DNA of 47,439 nucleotides from JAYRWN01 sp041917975 (GCA_041917975.1 JAYRWN010000001.1:1-47439); one strand, 5' to 3'. Numbered from the stretch's first letter, positions 34,166-43,054 are shown. The notes: generated from the letters alone by a model not told the origin. Numbers and translations: made by a program.

Positions 34166-34948
34166 TTAAAGTGTATTTATGCTTATAGGTCGCACCTTGA
34201 CCCCTGCTCGTTTTAGGAGTCTTAAAACACCTTGTTCTCCGGCCAGATGACCTGCACCGATGGCCACAAACGGTGCATGACCAGAAATAAATTCTTGCAG
34301 AATACCTTCGACCATCAAATGATTCCTTTGATAAATCAATGTATTACGCAATACGCCAGCTTGACGTTTACCCATCTGATATAGCCGACGAATGTCCTGG
34401 TGGAGGTAGATCTTTAACATCTTAAGGACTGAATTTCTGAACTTCTTTACCGTCCTTATAGATGGCTTGATCATATTCAGCAACTCACTACCTTCCATCA
34501 ATTTTAAAATAGCTAACTGTTTTTCTATCGATTCAAGTCCCCTAATCGGAAGACCGATAGATTTAGCCTTTTCCCACAATTGTTCGTCAACCATGGTTGG
34601 GACAGCTGAATCAAAACAACTGCTGGTCATAGCTTGGTAAAACATGTGGGCCGGTAAATCAAGAAATTGGTCTATCTCCAGACTATAATAACTTTTAAGC
34701 CTTGGTTGCCAACGTTTCGCCAAGTGGGGAGTAATGATTGATCTCAGCGTTTTTAATTGATGAATTTGTATCCCTGTTCGTGCGCTGTCCAAGTCTACTT
34801 CCAAGCATAGCATATCACATTGTTCCAAATAAGGGTATACGCTCTGGGTTAAAGCATAAGTTTCAGCCGACTTGATGTGAAAGGTGCCAAAAATGTAACC
34901 AACTTGATTACCGGATTGGAGTTTCCAGCAAAGCGCAGGTGCAAGCAT
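34166..34948 (-). CDS. TraB/GumN family protein
   Basis: The 260-residue protein has the two GxxH motifs of the TraB/GumN (Tiki-like) family, GYIFGTFHIKSAETY near 17-31 and FVAIGAGHLAGEQG near 232-245, and a conserved Glu in CLEVDLDS. The fold is related to a metalloprotease superfamily, and the His/Glu residues may bind metal. Unlike many relatives it lacks a signal peptide and so is probably cytoplasmic. It ends the leftward gdhA-lrp run, nine bases after lrp. Confidence 0.87.
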   Translation of the reverse strand: MLAPALCWKLQSGNQVGYIFGTFHIKSAETYALTQSVYPYLEQCDMLCLEVDLDSARTGIQIHQLKTLRSIITPHLAKRWQPRLKSYYSLEIDQFLDLPAHMFYQAMTSSCFDSAVPTMVDEQLWEKAKSIGLPIRGLESIEKQLAILKLMEGSELLNMIKPSIRTVKKFRNSVLKMLKIYLHQDIRRLYQMGKRQAGVLRNTLIYQRNHLMVEGILQEFISGHAPFVAIGAGHLAGEQGVLRLLKRAGVKVRPISINTL

Positions 34949-34957
34949 TAAAACAGT

Positions 34958-35443
34958 TCAATCTTCATCCCCATATTCAAAGGGCAACACCTTAGAGTCT
35001 TTTACTGTGGATAAGGTCACCAATGTTTTTAACCGCTCTATCTCTTCAATCTGAGATAAGGTCTTAAACAAAAGTTGTTCATAAGTAGGGATATCTCGGC
35101 ACACCACTTTGAGCAAGAAGTCTGCTTCTCCGGTAATAATATAACACTCGGTTATCTCATCAATGTTTTTGATTTTAGCCAGGAAGTTCTCCAAGGCGCC
35201 ATCTTTTTTCCAGGCTAAGGAAACCAAAACAAAAGTCTTTACATTCAATCCAACTGTAGCTGGATCTATTTCAGCGTGATAACTAACGATGATACCGGAT
35301 TGCTCCAATTTTTTTACCCTTTCCAGGGTTGGCGCCGGTGAAAGATTAATTTGTTTAGATAATTCAAGGTTGGTAATCTTACTGTTCTCCTGAAGTATTT
35401 TAAGAATTCTTCGGTCTATGCGATCAAGTTTAATATTACTCAT
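34958..35443 (-). CDS. Lrp/AsnC family transcriptional regulator
   Basis: The 161-residue protein has an N-terminal winged helix (about 5-55, DRIDRRILKILQENSKITN and LSKQINLSPAPTLERVKKLE) and a C-terminal RAM ligand-binding domain (about 70-150) with the GEADFLLKV motif. Lrp proteins sense amino acids and control amino acid metabolism. It lies 23 bases downstream of gdhA on the same strand, suggesting that it controls gdhA or its own operon in response to an amino acid. Confidence 0.94.
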   Translation of the reverse strand: MSNIKLDRIDRRILKILQENSKITNLELSKQINLSPAPTLERVKKLEQSGIIVSYHAEIDPATVGLNVKTFVLVSLAWKKDGALENFLAKIKNIDEITECYIITGEADFLLKVVCRDIPTYEQLLFKTLSQIEEIERLKTLVTLSTVKDSKVLPFEYGDED

Positions 35444-35466
35444 CCGAAAATCTATTTTAATAAGTA

Positions 35467-36873
35467 TTATGGGAATATTCCCAAATTAACATAATCACTG
35501 GCTATTTTTTCTAAAGCACATATAAATGCTGCTGTTCTTAGGTCTTTAACAGATTTTTTACGCTTTCGGATTTCACGAATCTGATGATATGAATCAACCA
35601 TGGTCTCTTCCAAACCTGAGCGAACCAAATCAATTTCGTCAGCGCCACGTGTAAGAAAGGTACGTTCCTTATCTCCAATTAGCTTTCCCGTTTGTTTTTC
35701 CACCAAGGAAACAAAATTTCCATATGTATTTTGATCAAATCGTTTTTCCATTCGACCAAAGCGCATGTGCGATAGGTTTTTTAACCACTCAAAATAAGAT
35801 ACGGTTACCCCTCCGGCATTTAAATACATATCCGGGATGATGGTTATGCCTTTATTTCGCAGGATTTCATCAGCTTCAGCGGTGATGGGACCGTTCGCTG
35901 CTTCGGCAATCAATTTTGCTTGGATGCGCGGAGCATTTTCTTCGGTAATTTGGTTTTCCAGCGCCGCCGGCACCAAAATATCACACTCCAATTCTAAAGC
36001 TGAAGTCCTGGATTCCAGCGTTTTGCTTCCGGGGAAATTTAAAATGGATCCGGTACTTTTGCGGAATTTTAGCAGTTTTTCCATATCTATGCCACCGGGA
36101 GCATAAATGGATCCCTCGTATTCAGCAACGCCGATGATGTTTACATCACCCTCTTCTTGAGCGATAGTGCCCGTGTAGGAACCTACATTACCCAGGCCTT
36201 GAATGACCATTGTTTTACCCTTCAGCCCTGGCTCTAAACCGATGGCTTTAGTGTCTTCTTTAACATTCAAAAATTCTCTTATGCCGTAATAAACACCTCT
36301 TCCGGTTGCTTCAACACGACCTCTGATACCGTTTTGTGAGACGGGTTTGCCGGTTACGCAGGCTGCAGCGTCTATTTCCCCACTTTTTATACTCTGGTAA
36401 GTATCTAAGATCCAGGCCATCTCTCGAGCACCTGTTCCGTAATCCGGTGCAGGCACATCAATACCGGGGCCAATAAAATTGCGCTTGATCAATTCAGCAG
36501 TATACCGCCTGGTGATTTTTTGTAATTGTTCTTCCGTATACTTCCAGGGGTTTATCTTAACCCCACCTTTAGCGCCCCCAAACGGAACATCAACAATAGC
36601 ACACTTAAAAGTCATTAATGCAGCTAAGGCCATCACTTCGTCTTGATTGACGTAATGACTGTACCTTATGCCCCCTTTAGTTGGGAGTCGATGATGACTA
36701 TGCTGCACGCGGTAAGCTTCAATGACTTGATATTTATTACCAATTTTTACTGGAAACCTTAATTGTAATACCGCGTTACATTCTTTGATTTGTTGAAGAA
36801 GACCTTTGGGAATATCGGTTAGGGCTGCAGCTCGATCAAAATTACTTTGGACACTTTCATAAAAATTTGACAT
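35467..36873 (-). CDS. gdhA: Glutamate dehydrogenase (Glu/Leu/Phe/Val family)
   Basis: The enzyme interconverts glutamate and 2-oxoglutarate plus ammonia. The 468-residue chain shows KGGIRYSHYV with the substrate Lys at about 66, the MTFKCAIVDVPFGGAKGG block (Lys90 and the catalytic Lys102) and the nucleotide motif VIQGLGNVGSYT. Cofactor preference is not certain. It starts five bases after ccmD and is followed by lrp. The family also covers leucine and phenylalanine dehydrogenases, but length and motifs favour glutamate. Confidence 0.92.
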   Translation of the reverse strand: MSNFYESVQSNFDRAAALTDIPKGLLQQIKECNAVLQLRFPVKIGNKYQVIEAYRVQHSHHRLPTKGGIRYSHYVNQDEVMALAALMTFKCAIVDVPFGGAKGGVKINPWKYTEEQLQKITRRYTAELIKRNFIGPGIDVPAPDYGTGAREMAWILDTYQSIKSGEIDAAACVTGKPVSQNGIRGRVEATGRGVYYGIREFLNVKEDTKAIGLEPGLKGKTMVIQGLGNVGSYTGTIAQEEGDVNIIGVAEYEGSIYAPGGIDMEKLLKFRKSTGSILNFPGSKTLESRTSALELECDILVPAALENQITEENAPRIQAKLIAEAANGPITAEADEILRNKGITIIPDMYLNAGGVTVSYFEWLKNLSHMRFGRMEKRFDQNTYGNFVSLVEKQTGKLIGDKERTFLTRGADEIDLVRSGLEETMVDSYHQIREIRKRKKSVKDLRTAAFICALEKIASDYVNLGIFP

Positions 36874-36878
36874 TGGGC

Positions 36879-37091
36879 TTATTTTTGGTTAAGGCTTTTC
36901 TCTATTCTCTTTAATCGGCGATCGAGAGAAATCATAAATACAACTACACCGATAAAAAGGGTGACGATCACCGCAACAACAACATATATCTTGCCTATAT
37001 TTTGTAAGTAATCGGTTCCTTGGGCATGAATTGGGACAATTGTACCAAATAAAATTAGGAACGGCAGCCAAAAAATTCGTTTCGCATACAT
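36879..37091 (-). CDS. ccmD: CcmD family haem export accessory protein
   Basis: This 70-residue protein has a cleavable-looking leader (MYAKRIFWLPFLILFGTIVPIHAQ split near 24), one membrane helix (about 34-56) and a basic tail SLDRRLKRIEKS, the CcmD pattern of Bacteroidota. CcmD releases holo-CcmE from CcmABC in cytochrome c maturation. The link to the adjacent ccmC and ccmB supports the call. A candidate TATCTTTG -7 element precedes it. Confidence 0.8.
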   Translation of the reverse strand: MYAKRIFWLPFLILFGTIVPIHAQGTDYLQNIGKIYVVVAVIVTLFIGVVVFMISLDRRLKRIEKSLNQK

Positions 37092-37120
37092 GGCTACATG
37101 GTATTAATACTTTCTTTCGC

Positions 37121-37128
37121 CAAAGATA
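37121..37128 (-). promoter_or_regulatory. Candidate -7 element before ccmD-gdhA
   Basis: TATCTTTG on the minus strand fits TAnnTTTG and lies 30 bases before the ccmD start, within the 105-base gap after ccmC. It could drive ccmD-gdhA-lrp apart from ccmBC. No -33 TTG is seen. Confidence 0.4.
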
Positions 37129-37196
37129 ATTCTTTAAACCGAATAAATGACGATACGTATTAAAATTTATTGCAGGTGAATCAAAAAAAATGTGGT

Positions 37197-38243
37197 TTAA
37201 TTGGTCATAGCCCCTTCCCGGAGTTCTTCTTCAATTTTTCTGGTGCGGGTAATTAACTGAGCAATCCAGGCACCCATAAATATCCACCCGATAATAGCGG
37301 GATAAAATACCAGGCGCATGGTGTTATCCAGGTCTTCCCCACCTAATGCGGGATTCCCACCGCTTCCGGGATGAAGACTATCTACCATCCGCGGAATAAT
37401 AAATAATAAAGGCACTAAAGTGGCAAATGAAAAAATATTATAGGCCGCCGCGACTCTATACCGTTTATCCTTATCTTCAATAGACGAACGTAAAACAAAG
37501 TACGCGAGATAAATGAGCAGGGCTACCACAACCATAGTCTGTTTGATATCCCAATTCCAAGGTTTGCCCCAAGTTGCATTGGCCCAAAACATCCCTGTAA
37601 TAGTACCCAAAACTCCAAATAATACACCAACCGTTGCGTAGGCCTGTGCCTTGTTATCCCACAATACATTTGGTGTTAGTAAATGTCGTACACTGTATAT
37701 ACAGGATATGAGTAAAAGGATCATCATGGCAAACCACATAGTCACATGATAATATATGTTGCGAATCGTTTCCACCAATATATTCCTATAAGGAAAATGA
37801 AACCCCTTCCTGGTAAGATTAAAAGCACTCAAATCCTGCCAACCTTCGCGCGAGATACTATCGTATGTAACGCCAACTGCTCCAGGGAGCACTGCTGTAC
37901 CATGGCCTGCTTGATCAATTATAAGTGAAAATTGCACAAGACCAGGATCACCTGGAAATCCGCCAGGAAAACCAAATTTTGCCATTAGACGATTATTATC
38001 GTGCACTTTAATCTCCTGAGCAGCAATGGCTTGCCCTTGGTTATGCAGCACCACTTTTAGTTCATTTTCTTTGTCTTTAAACAAGGTGTTATATCCTGTA
38101 ATCTGCAATTCAGCCGTTTGACCAGGATGGAAAACCATAGGATCTACTCCCGTCAAACCCGGTCCTAGAGGCACCAGCATACCTGCCAACAAAGAATATA
38201 GCACTAAGAATACCCCTAAAATCTTCCACCAATCCTTTATCAT
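37197..38243 (-). CDS. ccmC: CcmC/CcsA-type haem exporter with periplasmic insertion
   Basis: CcmC presents haem for cytochrome c maturation. The 348-residue protein has a first helix (about 7-25), then a periplasmic beta-type region of about 125 residues (26-150), then five more helices. The haem-handling motif WGKPWNWD is at 225-232, and conserved His lie at about 166 (RNIYYHVTMW) and 291 (SLHPG). E. coli CcmC is about 245 residues and lacks the long insertion. It begins three bases after the ccmB stop. Confidence 0.9.
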   Translation of the reverse strand: MIKDWWKILGVFLVLYSLLAGMLVPLGPGLTGVDPMVFHPGQTAELQITGYNTLFKDKENELKVVLHNQGQAIAAQEIKVHDNNRLMAKFGFPGGFPGDPGLVQFSLIIDQAGHGTAVLPGAVGVTYDSISREGWQDLSAFNLTRKGFHFPYRNILVETIRNIYYHVTMWFAMMILLLISCIYSVRHLLTPNVLWDNKAQAYATVGVLFGVLGTITGMFWANATWGKPWNWDIKQTMVVVALLIYLAYFVLRSSIEDKDKRYRVAAAYNIFSFATLVPLLFIIPRMVDSLHPGSGGNPALGGEDLDNTMRLVFYPAIIGWIFMGAWIAQLITRTRKIEEELREGAMTN

Positions 38244-38246
38244 AAT

Positions 38247-38921
38247 TTAATCTTTCCAAACAAAAGGGAACAACCACAAAGATAAGCCCAACAGTAACAT
38301 ATCCACAGCCAAAAGTATGGTTAAGTCAGAACTAAATTCCTGGGCTTGTCTAATATCAAATGCAGCGACTGTCATCCTTATCAAAGTCAATAAAACCGGT
38401 AAAATAACTGGAAATGCCAAAATGGCCATAGTTGTGGAGCTCTGTGTGGTTTGATTGGCTATGATCGAAACAAAGGTTAAACAAATGGCTAAAGAAACTG
38501 CCCCGGACACCATAATCAATATGAATATGGGCACTCTGGTCACCGGGTCCGTAAAAAGGAGTCCCATAAACAGGTAAGTCAAGCCACATGCTATGATTAA
38601 CAGCAGTGTATTGTAAATAAGTTTAGAGAAATAAAATTCTAATGAGGTGGCAATCTGGTTATAATAATATTTTCGGTCACCTGTCTCTTGCACGAAAGAT
38701 TTTACAATGGCGTTTATTGCCACAAACAACGTAATGATCCAGTATAAAGTAGTCCAGATTGGCTGCAAAACCGCATCCTCCAACTGATCAGTAAAAGGGC
38801 GGAATGAAAAAAATACTACAAAAACAGTACAGAAAAGGTATAAGAAAAGCCCACTCAAAGCGTATTTTAAACGCCACTCAAGTTTAAGGTCTTTCAATAA
38901 AAGTGCCCAAACACCTTTCAT
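38247..38921 (-). CDS. ccmB: Haem exporter CcmB
   Basis: The 224-residue protein has the usual CcmB length and about six hydrophobic helices, with FSFRPF and SFVQETGDRKYYYNQIA (about 88-104) near the N-terminal half. CcmB is the membrane part of the CcmAB transporter for cytochrome c maturation. Starting at 38921 (MKGVWALLLKDLKLEWR) fits the family; a longer frame starts at 38966. The ATPase partner CcmA is not in the window. Confidence 0.88.
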   Translation of the reverse strand: MKGVWALLLKDLKLEWRLKYALSGLFLYLFCTVFVVFFSFRPFTDQLEDAVLQPIWTTLYWIITLFVAINAIVKSFVQETGDRKYYYNQIATSLEFYFSKLIYNTLLLIIACGLTYLFMGLLFTDPVTRVPIFILIMVSGAVSLAICLTFVSIIANQTTQSSTTMAILAFPVILPVLLTLIRMTVAAFDIRQAQEFSSDLTILLAVDMLLLGLSLWLFPFVWKD

Positions 38922-38995
38922 AAGCACAAAAGTAAAAATAGTGAACACTCCTTCAATTGCAATCATTAAAATATGTTAATATTTTACTACAAGTG

Positions 38996-39026
38996 TTGCT
39001 TATATATATCATTTATATTTAATTTG
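38996..39026 (+). promoter_or_regulatory. Candidate promoter of the amidase gene
   Basis: TTG (38996-38998), a 20-base spacer and TTAATTTG (39019-39026, one mismatch to TAnnTTTG) precede the ATG at 39049 by 22 bases. Confidence 0.55.
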
Positions 39027-39048
39027 TGCGTTAAATATCAAAAAACGC

Positions 39049-40206
39049 ATGATTAGATTAATTACCGTGGTGGCTTGCGCAATAGTATTTACCAATGCGG
39101 ATAATGTTGAATATTCCCTTTTTACTGCCAAAGCGGAAAAAGGTGATGGTGTATATAGTTTGTTACGTCGATATGATTTACTAAATGATTGTAACCTGGA
39201 GCACTTCTATGCAGCTAATTATCTAAAGCCTGATCAAGGGCTTCATGCAGGTAAAAATTACACCTTGCCTATTTTACTATTTAAATATGATGGCACCTCC
39301 CTGGAGAGCAGTTTGGACATGGAGGACCCGGAAAAGGCCCAAAGAATCAACTCATACAATCAATGGTTATTGGAGAGTGGCTTGCGAAAACAAAGCATTG
39401 AGGAATCTAAAATTATTTGGACTCCATTTCATGAAATGCGTTGTATGGCTGAAAAAGTTGCTCATGTTAAAACTGTTGGCTTAAAAAGTTTTCCTGTTTT
39501 TGGCAGTGCATATGAATACTTGGATATCAAATCCGACAATCTGAAGGATAAAGTATTCTTTGTGGAAAGTGGGCATGGCGGACCGGACCCCGGTGCGCAT
39601 GGCCACTTTAATGGCTCCAGAATCTGTGAAGACGAATATGCTTATGATGTCGCATTACGTTTGGCCAGGTTGCTAATCCAGCATGGTGCACATGTAGAAT
39701 TGATCGTTCAAGATCCAAATGACGGCATCCGGGATGAACAAATCCTTCATCGGGATAGTGACGAAAAATGCAACGGTGAGTCCATGCCGGTCAACCAAAA
39801 GGCAAGACTGGCTCAAAGAACCGATTATGTAAATTATCTCGCCGCCAAGTACCGTAAAAAAGGCCTAACCAACCAAAAATTCATTAGTATTCACGTCGAT
39901 TCACAACTGGAAACTCGCCGACAGGATGTTTATTTTTTTCATTCGCCCCTTAGTAAAGATGGAAAAAGGTTTGCCCATAATTTATTAAATACATTTAGGC
40001 AAAAATATGCGTATTATCAAAGTGATCGTGGGTATGGAGGCACCATCGTTAGCCACCGTAATCTATATGTGCTTAATAATACTGTCCCGCCCGCAGTCCT
40101 GGTAGAATTGGCTAATATTCGTAATTCGGAGGACCACAAACGAATAGTATTTCCTTCAAATCGTCAGTTTTTAGCTCAATGGCTCTTTGAAGGAATGATA
40201 AAATAA
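39049..40206 (+). CDS. N-acetylmuramoyl-L-alanine amidase (Amidase_3) with LysM-like region
   Basis: The enzyme cuts the bond between MurNAc and the peptide stem of peptidoglycan. The 385-residue protein has a short N-terminal leader, a LysM-like segment at about 24-75 (GDGVYSLLRRYDL to LHAGKNYTLPI) and an Amidase_3 domain at about 168-385. Zinc ligands are visible: His176 in ESGHGGPD, Glu194 in CEDEYAYD, His282 in ISIHVDS and the late catalytic Glu in LVELANI. It acts in the periplasm, probably in cell division or wall turnover. Confidence 0.92.
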   Translation: MIRLITVVACAIVFTNADNVEYSLFTAKAEKGDGVYSLLRRYDLLNDCNLEHFYAANYLKPDQGLHAGKNYTLPILLFKYDGTSLESSLDMEDPEKAQRINSYNQWLLESGLRKQSIEESKIIWTPFHEMRCMAEKVAHVKTVGLKSFPVFGSAYEYLDIKSDNLKDKVFFVESGHGGPDPGAHGHFNGSRICEDEYAYDVALRLARLLIQHGAHVELIVQDPNDGIRDEQILHRDSDEKCNGESMPVNQKARLAQRTDYVNYLAAKYRKKGLTNQKFISIHVDSQLETRRQDVYFFHSPLSKDGKRFAHNLLNTFRQKYAYYQSDRGYGGTIVSHRNLYVLNNTVPPAVLVELANIRNSEDHKRIVFPSNRQFLAQWLFEGMIK

Positions 40207-40209
40207 CAA

Positions 40210-41238
40210 TCAACCCCCGATATCCATTAACAACAGGTTACATCCTCGCCATTCTGAGTGATCAGAACGACCTAAAATTTCAAATAAATTCCGGTCATGC
40301 TCTACCCCAATGTCTTCAGTGAGGATGAAACTGCAGGTATATAGATTAGCTAAGTCGATTAGCCCCAGCAACCCCGATTTTCCCAATTGGGCTGAAGCTA
40401 ATGGGTCATCGCGTTCTACCACCCGTGCCGCCATAGTTGGGCCCGCTTTAAATAAAAATGGCTGAATCATGTAAGCTTGCGAAAATAGTTCAGTCATGCC
40501 ATATTCGGAGGTAATTACACCATTGAATCCTTTCCGCAATCGCCTATGCAGTTCATCTCTGACCAATTCCTCTCCCCTGCCTTTCATTCCTCCGGTCTCT
40601 ATCACAACTAACTCCGGGAAATCAACTGAAAAATGTTCTACGAAATCAAACAAAGCGAAACTCACTCCGAAAAGTACAGTACGGATTTTATGCGCTCTGT
40701 TGTACAAAAGTTGTGTATATAAAGCTTCGTGTTCATATAAATAAAAAGAACTTCCGGGCTGTTTGGAAATGTTTATAAAGTGATTAACCATGGACACCAG
40801 GCTGGAATGTTTCTGCTCCAGGTATGAAGGTAATAAAGCTAGAAAACAGGTTTCTTTGATTGGAATTTTTAGGGTAGTTTCAAAACAGGTGCGGCAGTTT
40901 TCATGATAAAACTTTTCGTCAAAAACCAAGTGTTTGCTTCGGATTTGTCCGGTGGTGCCACTGGACAGAAAATAGGTCTGCGGATTCCCTTTCCAGCAGG
41001 TTATATCTTGGAATTTGAAAGCAGAAATGGGCAATAAAGGGATCTCCGGAAGGCTTTTAACCTGGTGAGGGAGTATCTTTAATTGTTTGACAAACTGACT
41101 GTACGTGGGATTACTTGCATATTGGAAGTTAAAAATATCCAGGGCTAAAGCTGAAAAATCATTGTAATTGGAAACCGTCTTTAAGGCACGAACTCGACCA
41201 AGTAAATGTTTTATTTCTCCAATTTTATCCCCACCCAT
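40210..41238 (-). CDS. LuxE/PaaK-like acyl-adenylating enzyme
   Basis: The 342-residue protein is an ANL-type adenylation domain resembling LuxE acyl-protein synthetase. It has the phosphate loop FLSSGTTGQIRSKH near 98-111, an ETGGMKGRGEEL block, TSEYGMTELFSQAY and DLANLYTCSFILTEDIG. The C-terminal lid with its catalytic Lys is missing or very short, as in LuxE. Family members activate a fatty or other acyl group for transfer. No reductase or acyl-carrier gene lies beside it. The substrate is unknown. Confidence 0.8.
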   Translation of the reverse strand: MGGDKIGEIKHLLGRVRALKTVSNYNDFSALALDIFNFQYASNPTYSQFVKQLKILPHQVKSLPEIPLLPISAFKFQDITCWKGNPQTYFLSSGTTGQIRSKHLVFDEKFYHENCRTCFETTLKIPIKETCFLALLPSYLEQKHSSLVSMVNHFINISKQPGSSFYLYEHEALYTQLLYNRAHKIRTVLFGVSFALFDFVEHFSVDFPELVVIETGGMKGRGEELVRDELHRRLRKGFNGVITSEYGMTELFSQAYMIQPFLFKAGPTMAARVVERDDPLASAQLGKSGLLGLIDLANLYTCSFILTEDIGVEHDRNLFEILGRSDHSEWRGCNLLLMDIGG

Positions 41239-41263
41239 CCAACGATGTCCTTATATTTTACGT

Positions 41264-41271
41264 TATATTTG
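41264..41271 (+). promoter_or_regulatory. Candidate -7 element of the small lipoprotein gene
   Basis: TATATTTG fits TAnnTTTG and ends eight bases before the ATG at 41280, which implies a very short or no leader. No clear -33 TTG is seen. Confidence 0.4.
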
Positions 41272-41279
41272 GAAGCCCA

Positions 41280-41774
41280 ATGCGTTTATATAAAGATTAC
41301 ATATGGCTAATTATTCTTGCCGTTGCCTTATGTCATTGCAATGATAAGAAAGTTTTCAGTGAAATACCTGAGATTGAGTTTGTAGGAATTAACCAAGATA
41401 CTTTTAATCAAGGTCGACAGGTCAATGATTCTATTTTTATTACCATAAGATTCCGTGATGGCGATGGAGATATCGGCTTTGAAAACAATACAGCTAACAT
41501 TTTTCTGAAGGATAATCGGGACGGATTTGTTAATACATTTAGTTCCCCCGTCATCCCGCTAAGCACCACCACGGCGAGTTTGGAGGGAACTATCCGGGTT
41601 TTAGTACGTACGTTGTTATCGGTCTGTTGTAAATATACTACGGGACAAGACCCTTGCTCCGTGTCGATTACCCAATCAATAGATTCGTTTTATTATCAGA
41701 TCCATTTATTGGATCGGGCTGGCAATAAATCAAATGAAGTTCGTTCATCTACTATTTACATCCGCTGTAATTGA
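41280..41774 (+). CDS. Hypothetical lipoprotein with acidic DGDGD loop
   Basis: I do not recognise a named family. The 164-residue protein has a lipoprotein leader ending LCHCNDKK, then a beta-rich domain with RFRDGDGDIGFENN (about 60-73), an acidic loop that could bind calcium, and several paired Cys (CCKYTTGQDPCSV and a final C). It is probably anchored to the outer or inner membrane on the periplasmic side. Its last 19 bases overlap the convergent ArsC-like gene. Confidence 0.75.
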   Translation: MRLYKDYIWLIILAVALCHCNDKKVFSEIPEIEFVGINQDTFNQGRQVNDSIFITIRFRDGDGDIGFENNTANIFLKDNRDGFVNTFSSPVIPLSTTTASLEGTIRVLVRTLLSVCCKYTTGQDPCSVSITQSIDSFYYQIHLLDRAGNKSNEVRSSTIYIRCN

Positions 41775-42127
41775 TAGTCTTGCCAGACACTGAGTGCTTT
41801 TTCTAACTCCATGGTTTGATTTCCAAAAAAATAATGGTCACCAATAATTATTACCGGACGTTTTAAAAGAGTGTACTCTTTTAACAGCCAATACTTGACC
41901 TCAACCTCGGATAATCGATCCACCTCCAGTTGCTCTTGTTTTATAATTTGTGCTCTGCGATTCACTAAATCCACATATGTCCCGGATTTAGCACGCATCT
42001 TTTCAAGTTGCTCAACTGTTAGTGGCTGAGTCTTAATGTCCTGAAGCTCAAAGGCAGTAATCGGCTGGAACATTTTTAAGATTTTCTTGCAAGTATCACA
42101 TGTGGATAGAAAGTAAATTTTTAACAT
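41756..42127 (-). CDS. ArsC/Spx-like thioredoxin-fold protein
   Basis: The 123-residue protein has the ArsC/YffB pattern: STCDTCKKIL with Cys10 and Cys13, a KTQPLTVEQLEKM helix and KRPVIIIGDHYFFGN. Members include glutaredoxin-dependent arsenate reductases and Spx regulators. No arsenic resistance genes are nearby and the second Cys is unlike classical ArsC, so arsenate reduction is not supported. A general thiol role is more likely. Confidence 0.83.
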   Translation of the reverse strand: MLKIYFLSTCDTCKKILKMFQPITAFELQDIKTQPLTVEQLEKMRAKSGTYVDLVNRRAQIIKQEQLEVDRLSEVEVKYWLLKEYTLLKRPVIIIGDHYFFGNQTMELEKALSVWQDYQLQRM

Positions 42128-42166
42128 TAAGCTTTATTTATCTTGCACACTAAATTACGTCAATCC

Positions 42167-43054
42167 ATGTTACCACCCAAAAGTGAACTTATCATTCGGG
42201 ACAATGGAGCTATATATCACCTCGGTATTAAACCTGGTCAGCTTGCTAAAACTATCATTACGGTAGGTGACCCGGACCGGGTAAATATGGTTAGTAAATA
42301 TTTTGACCAATTAGAGTTCACCAGTCAGACCAGAGAGTTTGTCATCCATACCGGATACCTTGGCCATATAAGGCTTAGTGTACTATCCACTGGCATAGGC
42401 ACCGATAATATTGACATTGTCTATAATGAAGCTGATGCACTTTTTAACATTATGGGAAACCCGGAAGTACATCAGACACTTAATTTTATCCGTTTGGGCA
42501 CCAGTGGCACGGTCAATCCTGACATTCCTGTCGATGCTTTTGTGGTTTCACAATTTAGCCTTGGGCTGGATAATTTAGGTATCTTTTATCAAAGGCCAAA
42601 CGAGGCTGCTCTGAACGACATGACCCTAGCCTGGTCTGAACAACTACCTGATGTGCCCCTGTTGCCTTATTTTGACATGGCGCATGAGCAACTGATCCCG
42701 ATTTTTAGTTCCAACCTTACTCATCTTGGCATGACTGCCTCTTGTCCTGGCTTTTATGGCCCGCAAGGTCGTCAATTGCGTTTGGCACCTCAAGAATGGT
42801 TCCCTCGGGTCTTTGACTATCAGTACCGAGGAATGTCTATCACCAATCTGGAAATGGAAACCAGTGCTATGTACCGGTTAGGGCGTTTATTAAATCATCG
42901 ATCTATTTCCTTAAATGTAATCTTAGCTAACCGGATCAAGAAATCATTCACTCAGCGTTACCCAGAAAATGTGGATGAATTAATCCGTTATGCTTTGAAT
43001 CAAATCAAGAAACATTCCTCATTTTTTCTTGAGAGTGATCGGGTTTCCGGGTAG
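42167..43054 (+). CDS. Uridine phosphorylase-like nucleoside phosphorylase
   Basis: The 295-residue protein has the nucleoside phosphorylase I fold, with VGDPDRV, VLSTGIGTDNIDIV, RLGTSGTVNPDIPVDAFVVSQ (split) and NLEMETSAMYRLG. It would split uridine or a related nucleoside into base and ribose 1-phosphate for pyrimidine salvage. The ATG at 42167 is preferred to a TTG at 42143. Its 3' end overlaps by 36 bases the restored reading frame of the convergent hydrolase gene. Confidence 0.9.
   Translation: MLPPKSELIIRDNGAIYHLGIKPGQLAKTIITVGDPDRVNMVSKYFDQLEFTSQTREFVIHTGYLGHIRLSVLSTGIGTDNIDIVYNEADALFNIMGNPEVHQTLNFIRLGTSGTVNPDIPVDAFVVSQFSLGLDNLGIFYQRPNEAALNDMTLAWSEQLPDVPLLPYFDMAHEQLIPIFSSNLTHLGMTASCPGFYGPQGRQLRLAPQEWFPRVFDYQYRGMSITNLEMETSAMYRLGRLLNHRSISLNVILANRIKKSFTQRYPENVDELIRYALNQIKKHSSFFLESDRVSG

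Noticed and set aside
40210..41238. A bioluminescence (lux) operon
   Set aside because: Only a LuxE-like domain is present; no luciferase or acyl reductase is visible.
41756..42127. Arsenate reductase for arsenic resistance
   Set aside because: No arsB, acr3 or arsR-type gene is nearby and the family is broad.
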